Under the pieces are notes generated by a model that was not told the origin of the DNA, did no database searches, and worked only from the letters and a program-made list of their open reading frames with translations. A stretch of DNA of 64,000 nt from SKKY01 sp965228015 (GTDB lineage Bacteria > Bacillota > Peptococcia > Peptococcales > SKKY01). Made by a program: the position numbers and the translations under genes. Shown one piece after another: positions 8,467 to 17,313 of the stretch (within the stretch, counting starts at the first letter, position 1; each line of letters opens with the position of its first letter). The stretch is taken from the NCBI GenBank assembly GCA_965228015.1, contig OZ245787.1:1302001-1366000 (forward strand), read 5' to 3'.

Positions 8467-9873
8467 TTATCCTTTGTTGGCTTTCTCTATAGCTTCCTCA
8501 ATGGCACCTACATACATAAATGCGTGTTCAGGAAGGTTGTCATGTTTGCCATCTAAAATCTCTTTAAAACTTCTAATTGTTTCTTTAATTGGAACATATT
8601 TTCCAGGGAAACCTGTAAACTGCTCCGCAACGTGGAACGGTTGTGATAAGAAACGTTCAATCTTACGAGCACGAGCAACAAGAACTTTATCTTCTTCAGA
8701 TAATTCATCCATACCAAGAATTGCAATGATATCTTGTAAGTCTTTATATCTCTGAAGAATCTGCTGGACTCCCCTTGCTACATCGTAGTGTTCTTGTCCT
8801 ACAACTTGTGGATCAAGCATTCTGGAGTTAGAATCCAATGGATCTACTGCAGGATAAATACCTTTTTCAGAAATTCCACGGGAAAGAACTGTTGTAGCAT
8901 CCAAGTGAGCAAAAGTTGCTGCTGGAGCTGGGTCAGTTAAGTCATCCGCAGGTACATAAACTGCTTGTACAGATGTAATTGAACCTTTTGTTGTTGATGT
9001 AATACGTTCTTGTAAATTACCCATTTCTGTTGCAAGAGTTGGCTGATAACCAACGGCAGATGGCATACGTCCTAATAAAGCAGATACCTCTGAACCAGCT
9101 TGTGTGAAACGGAATATATTATCAATAAACAGTAATACGTCTTGTCCTTGAACATCACGGAAATACTCAGCAATAGTAAGTCCTGCAAGGGCGATTCTCT
9201 GACGAGCACCAGGTGGTTCATTCATTTGGCCGAAAACTAGGGCAGCCTTATTTATAACACCAGATTCTTTCATTTCTTCCCAAAAGTCATTACCTTCACG
9301 AGTACGCTCACCAACACCAGCAAATACTGAGTATCCACCATGTTCCTGAGCAATGTTATTAATCAATTCCATGATGATAACTGTTTTACCAACACCGGCA
9401 CCACCGAAAAGACCAATTTTACCACCTTTAGCATATGGAGCTAAAAGGTCTACTACTTTAATTCCTGTTTCTAATATTTCAGTAGATTTTCCTTGTTCAA
9501 CAAAACTTGGAGCCTCTCTGTGGATAGACCAAGATTCTTCAGCACCTACTTCGCCTTGCTCATCTATAGCTTCCCCTACAACGTTAAAAATACGACCTAA
9601 AGTCTTATCTCCAACAGGAATTTTTATAGCTGCACCGGTATCGAATACTTTCATTCCTCTTACAAGGCCATCAGTTGATTGCATGGAAACACATCTAACA
9701 GCGTTATTTCCTAAATGCTGAGCAACTTCGAAAGTAAGGTTGAATTCTCTGGTTTTATCTTCCCGGTCCTCTGTACGAACTATTACTGCGTTGTTTAATT
9801 CAGGAAGACTTCCTGTTTCAAATTCAACGTCTATAACTGGTCCAATAACCTGAATAATCTTACCTGTTTTCAA
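8467..9873 (-). CDS. atpD: F1Fo ATP synthase subunit beta (catalytic)
   Basis: Beta carries the catalytic nucleotide sites of F1. The Walker A motif GGAGVGKT, the catalytic-Glu region GERTREGNDFWEEM, the Walker B segment DVLLFIDNIFRFTQAGSEVS and the DELSEEDK (DELSEED) lever are all present. The length of 468 aa is normal. An AAAAGGAGG ribosome-binding site precedes the ATG. It sits between atpG and atpC in the standard order. Confidence 0.98.
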   Translation of the reverse strand: MKTGKIIQVIGPVIDVEFETGSLPELNNAVIVRTEDREDKTREFNLTFEVAQHLGNNAVRCVSMQSTDGLVRGMKVFDTGAAIKIPVGDKTLGRIFNVVGEAIDEQGEVGAEESWSIHREAPSFVEQGKSTEILETGIKVVDLLAPYAKGGKIGLFGGAGVGKTVIIMELINNIAQEHGGYSVFAGVGERTREGNDFWEEMKESGVINKAALVFGQMNEPPGARQRIALAGLTIAEYFRDVQGQDVLLFIDNIFRFTQAGSEVSALLGRMPSAVGYQPTLATEMGNLQERITSTTKGSITSVQAVYVPADDLTDPAPAATFAHLDATTVLSRGISEKGIYPAVDPLDSNSRMLDPQVVGQEHYDVARGVQQILQRYKDLQDIIAILGMDELSEEDKVLVARARKIERFLSQPFHVAEQFTGFPGKYVPIKETIRSFKEILDGKHDNLPEHAFMYVGAIEEAIEKANKG

Positions 9874-9906
9874 TTATTTAACCTCCTTTTAAAAGGTTTT
9901 AGTTAC

Positions 9907-10761
9907 TTATCCTTTTAAAGCATTAGCACCGCCAACGATTTCAGCAATTTCAGTAGTTATTGCTGCCTGACGAGCTCTGTTGTACTGTAAATTCAACTTG
10001 GAGATCATCTCTCCAGCATTTTGTGTTGCACTGTGCATTGCTGTCATTCTGGAAGCATGTTCACTTGTTTTTGATTGAAGCAATGTCTGATATACCTGAT
10101 TTCTAAAATACATTGGTAACAATTGATCCAGTAAAGCACTTTTTTCAGGTTCAAGAATATATTCTACATCCCCTTCTGATTCAGCTTCTGGTGTTTCAAT
10201 TGGAAGTAATTTAATATTTGTAGGTACGTGAGTTACTGTAGAGACAAAATCAGTATAGATAATTCTGACTTCATCATATTGGCCTGAGTAATATTTTTCT
10301 ATTATCTCATTAGCAATTTCTTGAGCTTCATAAGTTGTAGGGTAGTCCTGGATTCCAGAAATCTCTCTTTCTACCTTATAACCTCTTCTGCTGAAGAATT
10401 CTCTGGTTTTTTTACCAATAGCTACAATACCGTACTCAGTTTCTGTACTATCTATGATATTCTTTGCGAATCTCAAAAGGTTGGAATTGTATCCGGCAGC
10501 CAAACCACGATCCCCCGTAATAATAAAGTAACAAGCTTTATTTACTTCTCTTTTGGATAAAAGTGGATTATTGCTGTTTTCAACATGCCCTACAAGATGT
10601 GATAACAATTCATCTAGCTTTAAAGCATATGGCTTTGAGCTCTGAGCCGATGCCTGAGTATTTCTCAATTTTGACGCAGATACCATTTCCATTGCTTTTG
10701 TTATCTGTCTTGTATTATTAACACTTCGGATTCTTCGTTTTATATCTCTTTCAGCAGCCAA
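9907..10761 (-). CDS. atpG: F1Fo ATP synthase subunit gamma
   Basis: Gamma forms the rotating shaft of F1. The start motif DIKRRIRSVNNTRQITKAMEMVSASKLR and the C-terminal region NRARQAAITTEIAEIVGGANAL, both coiled-coil helices, are the conserved ends of the family. The central Rossmann-like part contains ITGDRGLAAGYNSNLLR. The length is 284 aa. It lies 30 bp after atpA. Confidence 0.97.
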   Translation of the reverse strand: MAAERDIKRRIRSVNNTRQITKAMEMVSASKLRNTQASAQSSKPYALKLDELLSHLVGHVENSNNPLLSKREVNKACYFIITGDRGLAAGYNSNLLRFAKNIIDSTETEYGIVAIGKKTREFFSRRGYKVEREISGIQDYPTTYEAQEIANEIIEKYYSGQYDEVRIIYTDFVSTVTHVPTNIKLLPIETPEAESEGDVEYILEPEKSALLDQLLPMYFRNQVYQTLLQSKTSEHASRMTAMHSATQNAGEMISKLNLQYNRARQAAITTEIAEIVGGANALKG

Positions 10762-10791
10762 TTATTCTTCACCACCTTCTATTTTTGCTAT

Positions 10792-12306
10792 TTAAGCACT
10801 GAAGGCTCCTTTAAGTTCTTCTATTGCTTTCTTTAACTCAGTCTCAATTTCATCATTATACGCTTTCTTTGCTGCAAGAACATCGTATACTGACTCTTTG
10901 TACTTGCTGGTTTTTATAAAGTTTAAGAATTCTTCTTCGAATGCTTTGATCTTTTCAGGAGCAATATCATCCAAGAAACCATTAACAGCAGTGAAAATTG
11001 AAATAACCTGGTCCGTTACATTCATTGGAACGTACTGGCCTTGTTTTAAAATTTCAACGACTCTTTCACCTCTTGTTAAACGTACCTTTGTTGATGCATC
11101 TAAGTCAGATCCGAACTGAGCAAAAGCTGCCAATTCTCTATACTGAGCCAGGTCAAGACGAAGTGGTCCTGCTACCTGTTTCATAGCTTTAATCTGAGCT
11201 GAACCACCAACACGGGATACTGAAATACCTGCGTTAATTGCAGGACGAACCCCAGAGTTGAAAAGATCTGACTCAAGATAAATCTGACCATCTGTAATAG
11301 AAATAACATTAGTTGGAATATAAGCAGACACGTCTCCTGCCTGTGTTTCTATAATTGGAAGAGCTGTCATAGAACCTGCTCCCAAGTCGTCACTTAGTTT
11401 AGCCGATCTTTCAAGCAAACGAGAGTGTAAATAGAATACATCTCCTGGATACGCTTCACGTCCTGGAGGACGACGAAGTAATAATGAAAGTTCACGGTAT
11501 GCTACCGCTTGTTTTGATAAATCATCGTATATTATTAAAACATGTTTCCCGTTATACATAAACTCTTCACCCATTGCACATCCTGCATATGGAGCGATGT
11601 ATAAAAGAGGAGCTGGTTCTGATGCTGTCGCTGCAACAACAATTGTGTAATCCATGGCACCATTGGTTTCAAGAGTGTGTACTATGTTTGCTACAGTTGA
11701 TCTTTTTTGACCTATTGCTACATATATACAAATTACATCTTGACCTTTTTGGTTAATAATAGTATCTACAGCAACTGCAGTTTTACCAGTCTGACGGTCT
11801 CCGATAATAAGTTCCCTTTGGCCTCTTCCTATTGGAACCATTGAGTCTATAGCTTTGATACCAGTTTGTAATGGCTCGTGTACAGGCTTTCTGTAAATAA
11901 CACCAGGAGCAGGAGCTTCAACAGGTCTGTATTTATCTGTAACGATAGGCCCTTTGCCATCAATTGGCTGTCCTAATGCATTTACAGTACGTCCAACCAT
12001 TGCGCCCCCAGCAGGAACCTCAACAATTTTACCTGTTCTTTTAACTTCGTCTCCCTCTTTAATGTGAGTATATGGACCCAGAATAACAACACCAATATTG
12101 TTCTCTTCCAGGTTCAAAGCCATACCATAAGTTTCTCCAGGGAACTCTAAAAGTTCACCCGCCATAGCACTTTCTAAACCATAAACACGGGCAATACCGT
12201 CACCTACCTGAATAACTGTACCTTCTTCAGATACTTCCAGAATAGTTTTATAGTTTTGAATTTGCTGCTTCAGTATGGAACTAATTTCTTCTGGTCTAAC
12301 ACTCAT
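10792..12306 (-). CDS. atpA: F1Fo ATP synthase subunit alpha (regulatory)
   Basis: Alpha contributes the non-catalytic nucleotide sites and the arginine finger. The P-loop GDRQTGKT, the segment PGREAYPGDVFYLHSRLLER and the arginine-finger region SVSRVGGSAQIKAMKQ are present. The length of 504 aa is typical. It begins 28 bp after atpH ends. Confidence 0.98.
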   Translation of the reverse strand: MSVRPEEISSILKQQIQNYKTILEVSEEGTVIQVGDGIARVYGLESAMAGELLEFPGETYGMALNLEENNIGVVILGPYTHIKEGDEVKRTGKIVEVPAGGAMVGRTVNALGQPIDGKGPIVTDKYRPVEAPAPGVIYRKPVHEPLQTGIKAIDSMVPIGRGQRELIIGDRQTGKTAVAVDTIINQKGQDVICIYVAIGQKRSTVANIVHTLETNGAMDYTIVVAATASEPAPLLYIAPYAGCAMGEEFMYNGKHVLIIYDDLSKQAVAYRELSLLLRRPPGREAYPGDVFYLHSRLLERSAKLSDDLGAGSMTALPIIETQAGDVSAYIPTNVISITDGQIYLESDLFNSGVRPAINAGISVSRVGGSAQIKAMKQVAGPLRLDLAQYRELAAFAQFGSDLDASTKVRLTRGERVVEILKQGQYVPMNVTDQVISIFTAVNGFLDDIAPEKIKAFEEEFLNFIKTSKYKESVYDVLAAKKAYNDEIETELKKAIEELKGAFSA

Positions 12307-12334
12307 TTAGTCCCTCACCTCACTAATACTAGCC

Positions 12335-12871
12335 TTATTTCATGAGTACTTTCTTGTACTGGTCTAACTTATTGATTATGCTTCCGTCAATAACCTGATC
12401 TTTATGCTTAATTTTTAAACCGCCAAGAAGGTTTTCATCAATATTTATGCTAATTTTTATTTTTTTATTAAGTGCTTCTGATAATTTTTGTGTTAATTTC
12501 TCTTTTTCTTCATTTGAAACTTCTACTGCTGAATATCCATCAATAATTGCAATACCAGTATATTCGTTAGCTATTTTTTGGTACTCGTCAAAAATTGTAT
12601 ATAACTCCGTCTCTCGCTTCTTGTTTAATAAAAATACAATAAAAGAAATTACTTCTTCAGAAACTTTTTCGTCAAAAACATTATTAATAAATTCTATTTT
12701 ATCTTTTTGTGCAATAATTTTGCTATCAAGAAATTTATCAAAAAGTTTTTCAGATAAAATTGCCTCTTTTAAAATTAAAAGATCATTTTGAATAACATCA
12801 ACTTTCTCTTTTTCTTTAGCTATTTCAAATAAAGATTTTGCATACCTTTTGCCAATTGTTGAATTTTTCAA
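12335..12871 (-). CDS. atpH: F1Fo ATP synthase subunit delta
   Basis: Delta is the peripheral-stalk OSCP subunit joining b to F1. The start IGKRYAKSLFEIAKEKEKVD and the C-terminal NLLGGLKIKHKDQVIDGSI are family signatures. The protein is 178 aa. Its start overlaps the atpF stop by 4 bp, suggesting translational coupling. Confidence 0.95.
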   Translation of the reverse strand: MKNSTIGKRYAKSLFEIAKEKEKVDVIQNDLLILKEAILSEKLFDKFLDSKIIAQKDKIEFINNVFDEKVSEEVISFIVFLLNKKRETELYTIFDEYQKIANEYTGIAIIDGYSAVEVSNEEKEKLTQKLSEALNKKIKISINIDENLLGGLKIKHKDQVIDGSIINKLDQYKKVLMK

Positions 12872-13353
12872 TTTAAATCCCCTACCTCTTCAATAAAGTC
12901 ACTCGCTAACTTCTTATAATCTTCAGGATTTAAATTTCTACCAATAATCTTTTCCGCTAACATTACAGAGAGCGTCGCAACCTCAGTCTTTAACTCTCTG
13001 ACAGCTTCTTGTTTTTCTTCATCTATCTCTTTTATTGCCTTTTGTTTCACTGCTAAAGCTTCGGTCTTCGCTTCATTCACAATATTATTCTTAGTTTCTT
13101 CGGCTGATTTTTTTGCAACAAAAAGGATTTCTTGAGCCTCTTTTTGTGCTTTTTGAATTTGTTGACTATATTCTAATTTAAGATTTTCAGCAGCAATTTT
13201 GTCAGCTTCAGTAGAAGCTAAATTATTTTTTATTTTTTCTACTCTGTCTTCAAGTGTTTTCACAATAGGTCCAAATAATAGTTTCTTTAAAATAGCAGAC
13301 AAAATCAGAAAGTTAACTATAGCCCAAGCAATAGTCGGAATGTTTATTTCCAC
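12868..13353 (-). CDS. atpF: F1Fo ATP synthase subunit b
   Basis: Subunit b is the peripheral stator. It has one N-terminal membrane helix (IAWAIVNFLILSAILKKLLFG), then a long charged coiled coil from about residue 30 onward. The length of 161 aa is standard. It is separated from atpE by about 100 bp containing two strong hairpins, an unusually large gap for this operon. Confidence 0.95.
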   Translation of the reverse strand: MEINIPTIAWAIVNFLILSAILKKLLFGPIVKTLEDRVEKIKNNLASTEADKIAAENLKLEYSQQIQKAQKEAQEILFVAKKSAEETKNNIVNEAKTEALAVKQKAIKEIDEEKQEAVRELKTEVATLSVMLAEKIIGRNLNPEDYKKLASDFIEEVGDLN

Positions 13354-13371
13354 AACAAAACCTCCTTCCCG

Positions 13372-13440
13372 TTGTTATGGTTTTTCATATTCTGAAAAAC
13401 CATAACAATAACTAGGCGATTGAATGAAAATTCAATCGCC
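13372..13440. promoter_or_regulatory. Two tandem hairpins between atpE and atpF
   Basis: The first is a perfect 16-bp inverted repeat (13372-13387 with 13393-13408, 5-nt loop). The second is a perfect 11-bp repeat (13415-13425 with 13430-13440, 4-nt loop). Neither is followed by a long T-run on the atp mRNA strand, so they look less like strong terminators than like mRNA-stability or partial-attenuation elements. Their place directly downstream of atpE fits the need for many more c subunits than b subunits. That role is inferred. Confidence 0.6.
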
Positions 13441-13454
13441 ATAACAGGTTTTAC

Positions 13455-13688
13455 TTAAATTCTTCCAAGAATCAAGAATGCGATTAATAATCCATAAATT
13501 GTTAACGCTTCCATAAATGCTAAGGAAAGAATTAATGAAGTACGAATTTCACCTGCTGCTTCTGGTTGTCTTGCAATTGCTTCCATTGCAGCAGCTGCTG
13601 CTCTACCTTGCCCAATTCCTGGTCCAATAGTTGCAACTGCAATTGAAAAGGCTGCTGCAAAAGCAAAAATTGCTGTATATAAATCCAT
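13455..13688 (-). CDS. atpE: F1Fo ATP synthase subunit c (rotor ring)
   Basis: Subunit c is a 77-aa helical hairpin of which many copies form the ion-driven rotor. Helix 1 holds the Gly-rich motif and GPGIGQG. The loop is RQPE. Helix 2 carries the ion-binding Glu59 in AFMEALTIYG. Known Na+-specific rings have Glu-Ser-Thr at this spot. Here it is Glu-Ala-Leu, although the helix-1 Gln and the Tyr one turn later are kept. This pattern argues for proton coupling. Confidence 0.95.
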   Translation of the reverse strand: MDLYTAIFAFAAAFSIAVATIGPGIGQGRAAAAAMEAIARQPEAAGEIRTSLILSLAFMEALTIYGLLIAFLILGRI

Positions 13689-13741
13689 AATAGTCCCCTC
13701 CTTTCATTGTTAACTTTTAATTTATTAATTTCATTATATTA

Positions 13742-14443
13742 TTAATGTCCTTCTGAAGTAGCTGTCCCAATATAAATAGCTGACAACAAAGTAAAAACAA
13801 AAGCTTGAACTCCCCCAAAAAGAATACCTAATAACTGAGCTGGAACAGGCAAGAAAAACGGAATAATACCCAATAGAACAGCTGCAACCATCTCTTCTCC
13901 ATAAACATTACCAAATAAACGAAGAGACAAGGATAGAGGTCTAACTATTTCCTCGATTAAGTTTAATGGTAAAAATAAGGGGTATGGTTCTATTAAATGC
14001 TTAAAATGTTTTAATCCTTTTTCCTTTAAACCGTAATAATGTGAAGCAAAAAAAGTACAGATAGCCAAACCAATTGTAACACTTAAAGCATTAGTGGGAG
14101 GCATAAAAGCTGAGTACATTCCTGCTCCAGGTAATAATCCTGAATAGTTTGATAATAAAATTAATAAAAACATACTGCCCAAAAATGGTATGTACCTTAC
14201 ACTTTTCCCCTTACCCATTACCCCATCAAAAAGATTAATGAAAGTCTCAACAAAATATTCCATTATATTTTGTAAACCTTTTGGGTAATTACTTAGATTC
14301 CTTGTAGCTAGAAAAGATAAGACCACAATAATTGTCATTATTATCCACATCGTAAAAATTTGTGCCATAATATCTACACCAAAAACGGTGAATACAGGAT
14401 GTAGTCCGTGTTCTGATGCAGCTTGTGCAGTTCCAATAAACAT
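13742..14443 (-). CDS. atpB: F1Fo ATP synthase subunit a
   Basis: Subunit a forms the ion half-channels against the c ring. The essential Arg lies in LSLSLRLFGNVYGEE, and the protein has about six membrane helices. The start is set at 14443 because AAAGGGGTG lies just upstream (MFIGTAQAASEHG). A longer frame runs to 14509 and would overlap the preceding small gene. The length from this start is 233 aa, normal for Firmicutes. Confidence 0.93.
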   Translation of the reverse strand: MFIGTAQAASEHGLHPVFTVFGVDIMAQIFTMWIIMTIIVVLSFLATRNLSNYPKGLQNIMEYFVETFINLFDGVMGKGKSVRYIPFLGSMFLLILLSNYSGLLPGAGMYSAFMPPTNALSVTIGLAICTFFASHYYGLKEKGLKHFKHLIEPYPLFLPLNLIEEIVRPLSLSLRLFGNVYGEEMVAAVLLGIIPFFLPVPAQLLGILFGGVQAFVFTLLSAIYIGTATSEGH

Positions 14444-14477
14444 TTTTTCACCCCTTTCACAAAATAGTAAGAAATAT

Positions 14478-14690
14478 TTAATCTTCTCTTTTGTTTTTAA
14501 ATTTTTCAATCATATTTAACTTGTTTATTAAACTAAAAAAAGAATAAAATACTGATATCAAAATAAGAACAACCGTAAAGAAAGGGTATGTTTCAAATTT
14601 TAAATCAAGAAAAGATCCACCTTTACTAGCAAGGTAAACCAAAGTCACTGTAATTAACCCAAATTGAAAAGCTACATAAATCTGAAACAC
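14478..14690 (-). CDS. AtpZ/AtpI-type small membrane protein
   Basis: This 70-aa protein has two predicted membrane helices (IYVAFQFGLITVTLVYLASK and FFTVVLILISVFYSFFSLI) joined by a short GGSFLDLKF loop. This fits the AtpZ/AtpI accessory proteins encoded ahead of atpB, which are linked to c-ring assembly or ion supply. It is the first gene of the atp cluster proper and follows wecB by 23 bp. Confidence 0.75.
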   Translation of the reverse strand: MFQIYVAFQFGLITVTLVYLASKGGSFLDLKFETYPFFTVVLILISVFYSFFSLINKLNMIEKFKNKRED

Positions 14691-14713
14691 ATAATACCCT
14701 CTTTACTAATGTC

Positions 14714-15865
14714 TTACATTGATTTATTAGTGAAAAAATATTTTTCTAAAAGGCTCACAATTTTTCCCGAAGATTTGCCATCTCCATAAGGATTCACCGC
14801 TTTTGCCGTTTTATCATAGCTTTTAGTTTGAGTTAAGAGTTTTTTTACACTTTTATAAATAAAAGCACTATTCGTCCCAACTATTTTAACAGTACCAGCC
14901 TGGACAGCCTCTGGTCTCTCCGTATTTTCTCTTAAAACTAGAACAGGTTTACCTAAAGCAGGCGCCTCTTCTTGAATACCACCAGAGTCAGTTAATACAA
15001 GATAAGACTCACTTAATAAATATGAAAAGTCCTCATACTCCATTGGTTCAACAAGAAAAATCCTTTCTTTGTTAGAAAGCATTTTATTTGCTAAATCTCT
15101 TACCCATGGATTTTTGTGGACTGGAAAAATAATTTTTACATCCTTAAAATCCCTATGTATATCTAGCAATGCTTGGAATATATTTTCCAGAGGTTTCCCG
15201 TGATTTTCTCTTCTGTGAGCAGTCACAAGAATTATTTTATCATTTTTTTCTACAATACTACAAGGAAATTTTACTTTTTTTTCACTATATTTTTTTTTGT
15301 TTAAATTAATTGTCTCGAGAAGTGCATCAATTACAGTATTTCCCGTTACAAAGATATTATTTTCCGGAATATTTTCATTTACTAAATTATTTTTCGCTCT
15401 AATTGTAGGTGCAAAATGTAAATTTGCAAGACAGGCTGTTAACTTTCTGTTTCCTTCTTCCGGGAAAGGAGAGTAAATATCACCTGACCTCAATCCTGCT
15501 TCTATATGACCTACCTGAATTTTTTTGTAATATGCTGCTAACGCCGCTGTAAATGTAGTGGTTGTATCTCCATGCACTAGTACTAAATCAGGTTCTACTT
15601 CATCAAAAATATCATTCAATCCTTTTAATACATTTGCTGTAATATCTGTTAAAGATTGATTACTTTTCATTATGTTAAGATCATAATCTGGCTTGATTTG
15701 AAAAAGCTCCAGAACCTGGTCAAGCATCTCTCTATGCTGTGCTGTAACAACAACAATACTCTGGAATTTTTCATTTTTTTCAATTTCTTTAACCAGAGGA
15801 GCCATTTTTATAGCTTCCGGCCTGGTCCCAAAAACACTAAGAATTTTCTTTTTTTTCGATGTCAT
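14714..15865 (-). CDS. wecB: UDP-N-acetylglucosamine 2-epimerase (non-hydrolysing)
   Basis: The enzyme interconverts UDP-GlcNAc and UDP-ManNAc for wall-polymer linkage units. The N-terminal FGTRPEAIKMAPLVKEI, VHGDTTTTFTAALAAYY, HIEAGLRSGD, the TAHRREN motif and the DSGGIQEEAP nucleotide-binding motif are all family signatures. The length is 383 aa. It sits just upstream of the atp genes. With csaB nearby it suggests an active secondary wall-polymer pathway. Confidence 0.96.
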   Translation of the reverse strand: MTSKKKKILSVFGTRPEAIKMAPLVKEIEKNEKFQSIVVVTAQHREMLDQVLELFQIKPDYDLNIMKSNQSLTDITANVLKGLNDIFDEVEPDLVLVHGDTTTTFTAALAAYYKKIQVGHIEAGLRSGDIYSPFPEEGNRKLTACLANLHFAPTIRAKNNLVNENIPENNIFVTGNTVIDALLETINLNKKKYSEKKVKFPCSIVEKNDKIILVTAHRRENHGKPLENIFQALLDIHRDFKDVKIIFPVHKNPWVRDLANKMLSNKERIFLVEPMEYEDFSYLLSESYLVLTDSGGIQEEAPALGKPVLVLRENTERPEAVQAGTVKIVGTNSAFIYKSVKKLLTQTKSYDKTAKAVNPYGDGKSSGKIVSLLEKYFFTNKSM

Positions 15866-15868
15866 TTT

Positions 15869-16195
15869 TTACTCCGTCTTTCTGGAATATGATAAATATC
15901 CTTTGTCTATCAACTTTTGAATATGTTTTTCCAAGGCAGCTCCTATGTCCATATGATGTTCTTCCTCCAGAACAAACATTAAAGAAACCGCAGTCTGAGC
16001 AACATCAAGCAACTCAGAACAGATTTTTCCCATTACCTCTGGTTCTTCATAAACTTTGTTTTCTCCACTCATTCCCCGGTACTTTCCTATTGCCTGGGCA
16101 AGCTCTCCTGTTTCTTCCATAAGTTTTAGCGCAGTGGATTCTATTGTTGGCTGGAGATTGTTCAATCTGGGAAGAGCAATACTTTTATATTTCAT
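15869..16195 (-). CDS. MazG-like nucleotide pyrophosphohydrolase family protein
   Basis: The 108-aa all-alpha protein contains LKLMEETGELAQAIGKYRG and, after about 30 residues, SELLDVAQTAVSLM. The EExxE plus ExxD spacing is that of the MazG/dUTPase-like fold that binds Mg2+ and hydrolyses (d)NTPs. It lies between dCMP deaminase and wecB, separated by 1-4 bp from each, so it is in the same operon. A house-cleaning role in nucleotide pools is likely but not proven. Confidence 0.75.
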   Translation of the reverse strand: MKYKSIALPRLNNLQPTIESTALKLMEETGELAQAIGKYRGMSGENKVYEEPEVMGKICSELLDVAQTAVSLMFVLEEEHHMDIGAALEKHIQKLIDKGYLSYSRKTE

Positions 16196-16196
16196 C

Positions 16197-16655
16197 TTAG
16201 TTTTCTCCTAGCTGAAGTAAAATAACATCAGATTCAGCTAATAACTCCTTTGCTAAATCGTCAGGATACCCTTCAATATAGACTATTTTTTTAACTTTTG
16301 CATTAATAATCAGCTTTGAACAAAGGGAGCAAGGGAAATTGGTGCAATATAGGGTACTCCCTTCAATACTAACCCCATATACAGCAGCCTGTATCAAAGC
16401 ATTCTGTTCAGCATGTATACCCCTGCAGAATTCATGCCTTTCTCCACTGGGAATACCATTTTGCTCACGAATGCATCCTCTGTCCAGACAATGTTCAAGG
16501 CCTCTTGGTGCACCATTATAACCTGTTGCCAATATATGATTGTCCTTTACGAGAACAGCACCCACTTTTCTCCGTAAACAAGTAGAGCGGGATGACACTA
16601 ACTTGGCAATTTCAAGAAAGTATGCATCCCAGCTTTTTCTTTTATTGTGTTCCAA
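16197..16655 (-). CDS. dCMP deaminase (ComEB-type)
   Basis: This is a zinc-dependent cytidine/deoxycytidylate deaminase-family protein making dUMP for thymidylate synthesis. The zinc ligands are visible as HAEQNA and, further on, CSLC. An additional Cys/His-rich segment (CLDRGC, HEFCRG) matches dCMP deaminases. The TTG at 16655, eight bases after GGGAGA, puts the start at the usual family N-terminus. ATG 16673 is an alternative with a poorly spaced site. The 5' end overlaps upp by 14 bp. Confidence 0.9.
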   Translation of the reverse strand: MEHNKRKSWDAYFLEIAKLVSSRSTCLRRKVGAVLVKDNHILATGYNGAPRGLEHCLDRGCIREQNGIPSGERHEFCRGIHAEQNALIQAAVYGVSIEGSTLYCTNFPCSLCSKLIINAKVKKIVYIEGYPDDLAKELLAESDVILLQLGEN

Positions 16656-17271
16656 AAATTCTGTCTCCCGCATCTCCAAGACCCGGAACTATATAACCAT
16701 GGTCATTTAGTTTTTCATCAATGGCTGCTACATAAATATCAACATTAGGGTGCTTTTCCTGAACCATTTTTATACCTTCAGGTGCTGCAATTAAACATAC
16801 AAGTTTAATGTTTTCTGCACCCTTATCTTTTAGAAAATCTATTGCTGCAGCAGCAGAACCACCTGTGGCAAGCATTGGGTCAAGAACCAAAAGTTCTCTT
16901 TCTGCAACATCTGGCGGAAGCTTGCAATAGTATTCAACTGGAAGAAGTGTTTCAGGATCTCTATAAAGACCTACATGACCCACTTTAGCCGCAGGTATCA
17001 TTTTTAACATACCCTCAACCATTCCCAGTCCGGCTCTCAAGACGGGAACTAGTCCAACTTTTCTTCCTGCAATTATTTTTGATTTTGCTTTTTGTACTGG
17101 TGTTTCAATTTCAATTTCTTCCAGCGGTAAATCTTTTGTAACTTCATAAGCCATCAACATTGTAATTTCTTCAACAAGTTCTCTGAATTCCTTAGGGCCA
17201 GTACTCTTTTCCCTAACGTAAGTCAGTTTATGCTGAATTAACGGATGACTAAGTTCATAAACTTTTGACAT
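16642..17271 (-). CDS. upp: Uracil phosphoribosyltransferase
   Basis: Upp converts uracil and PRPP to UMP. The protein has 209 aa, the family length. The PRPP-binding loop LVLDPMLATGGSAAAAI, the motif RAGLGMVEGM and the C-terminal GYIVPGLGDAGDRIFGT (uracil contact) are present. An AGAGGTG ribosome-binding site precedes the ATG. It lies between glyA and the dCMP deaminase gene, a common Clostridia arrangement. Confidence 0.97.
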   Translation of the reverse strand: MSKVYELSHPLIQHKLTYVREKSTGPKEFRELVEEITMLMAYEVTKDLPLEEIEIETPVQKAKSKIIAGRKVGLVPVLRAGLGMVEGMLKMIPAAKVGHVGLYRDPETLLPVEYYCKLPPDVAERELLVLDPMLATGGSAAAAIDFLKDKGAENIKLVCLIAAPEGIKMVQEKHPNVDIYVAAIDEKLNDHGYIVPGLGDAGDRIFGTQ

Positions 17272-17313
17272 ATTACACCTCTTCCATTAAAAATCTACAA
17301 TTATTTTACAATA

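Noticed and set aside
14444..14509. Longer atpB starting at 14509
   Set aside because: It would overlap the preceding small gene and lacks a ribosome-binding site, whereas AAAGGGGTG lies directly before the ATG at 14443.
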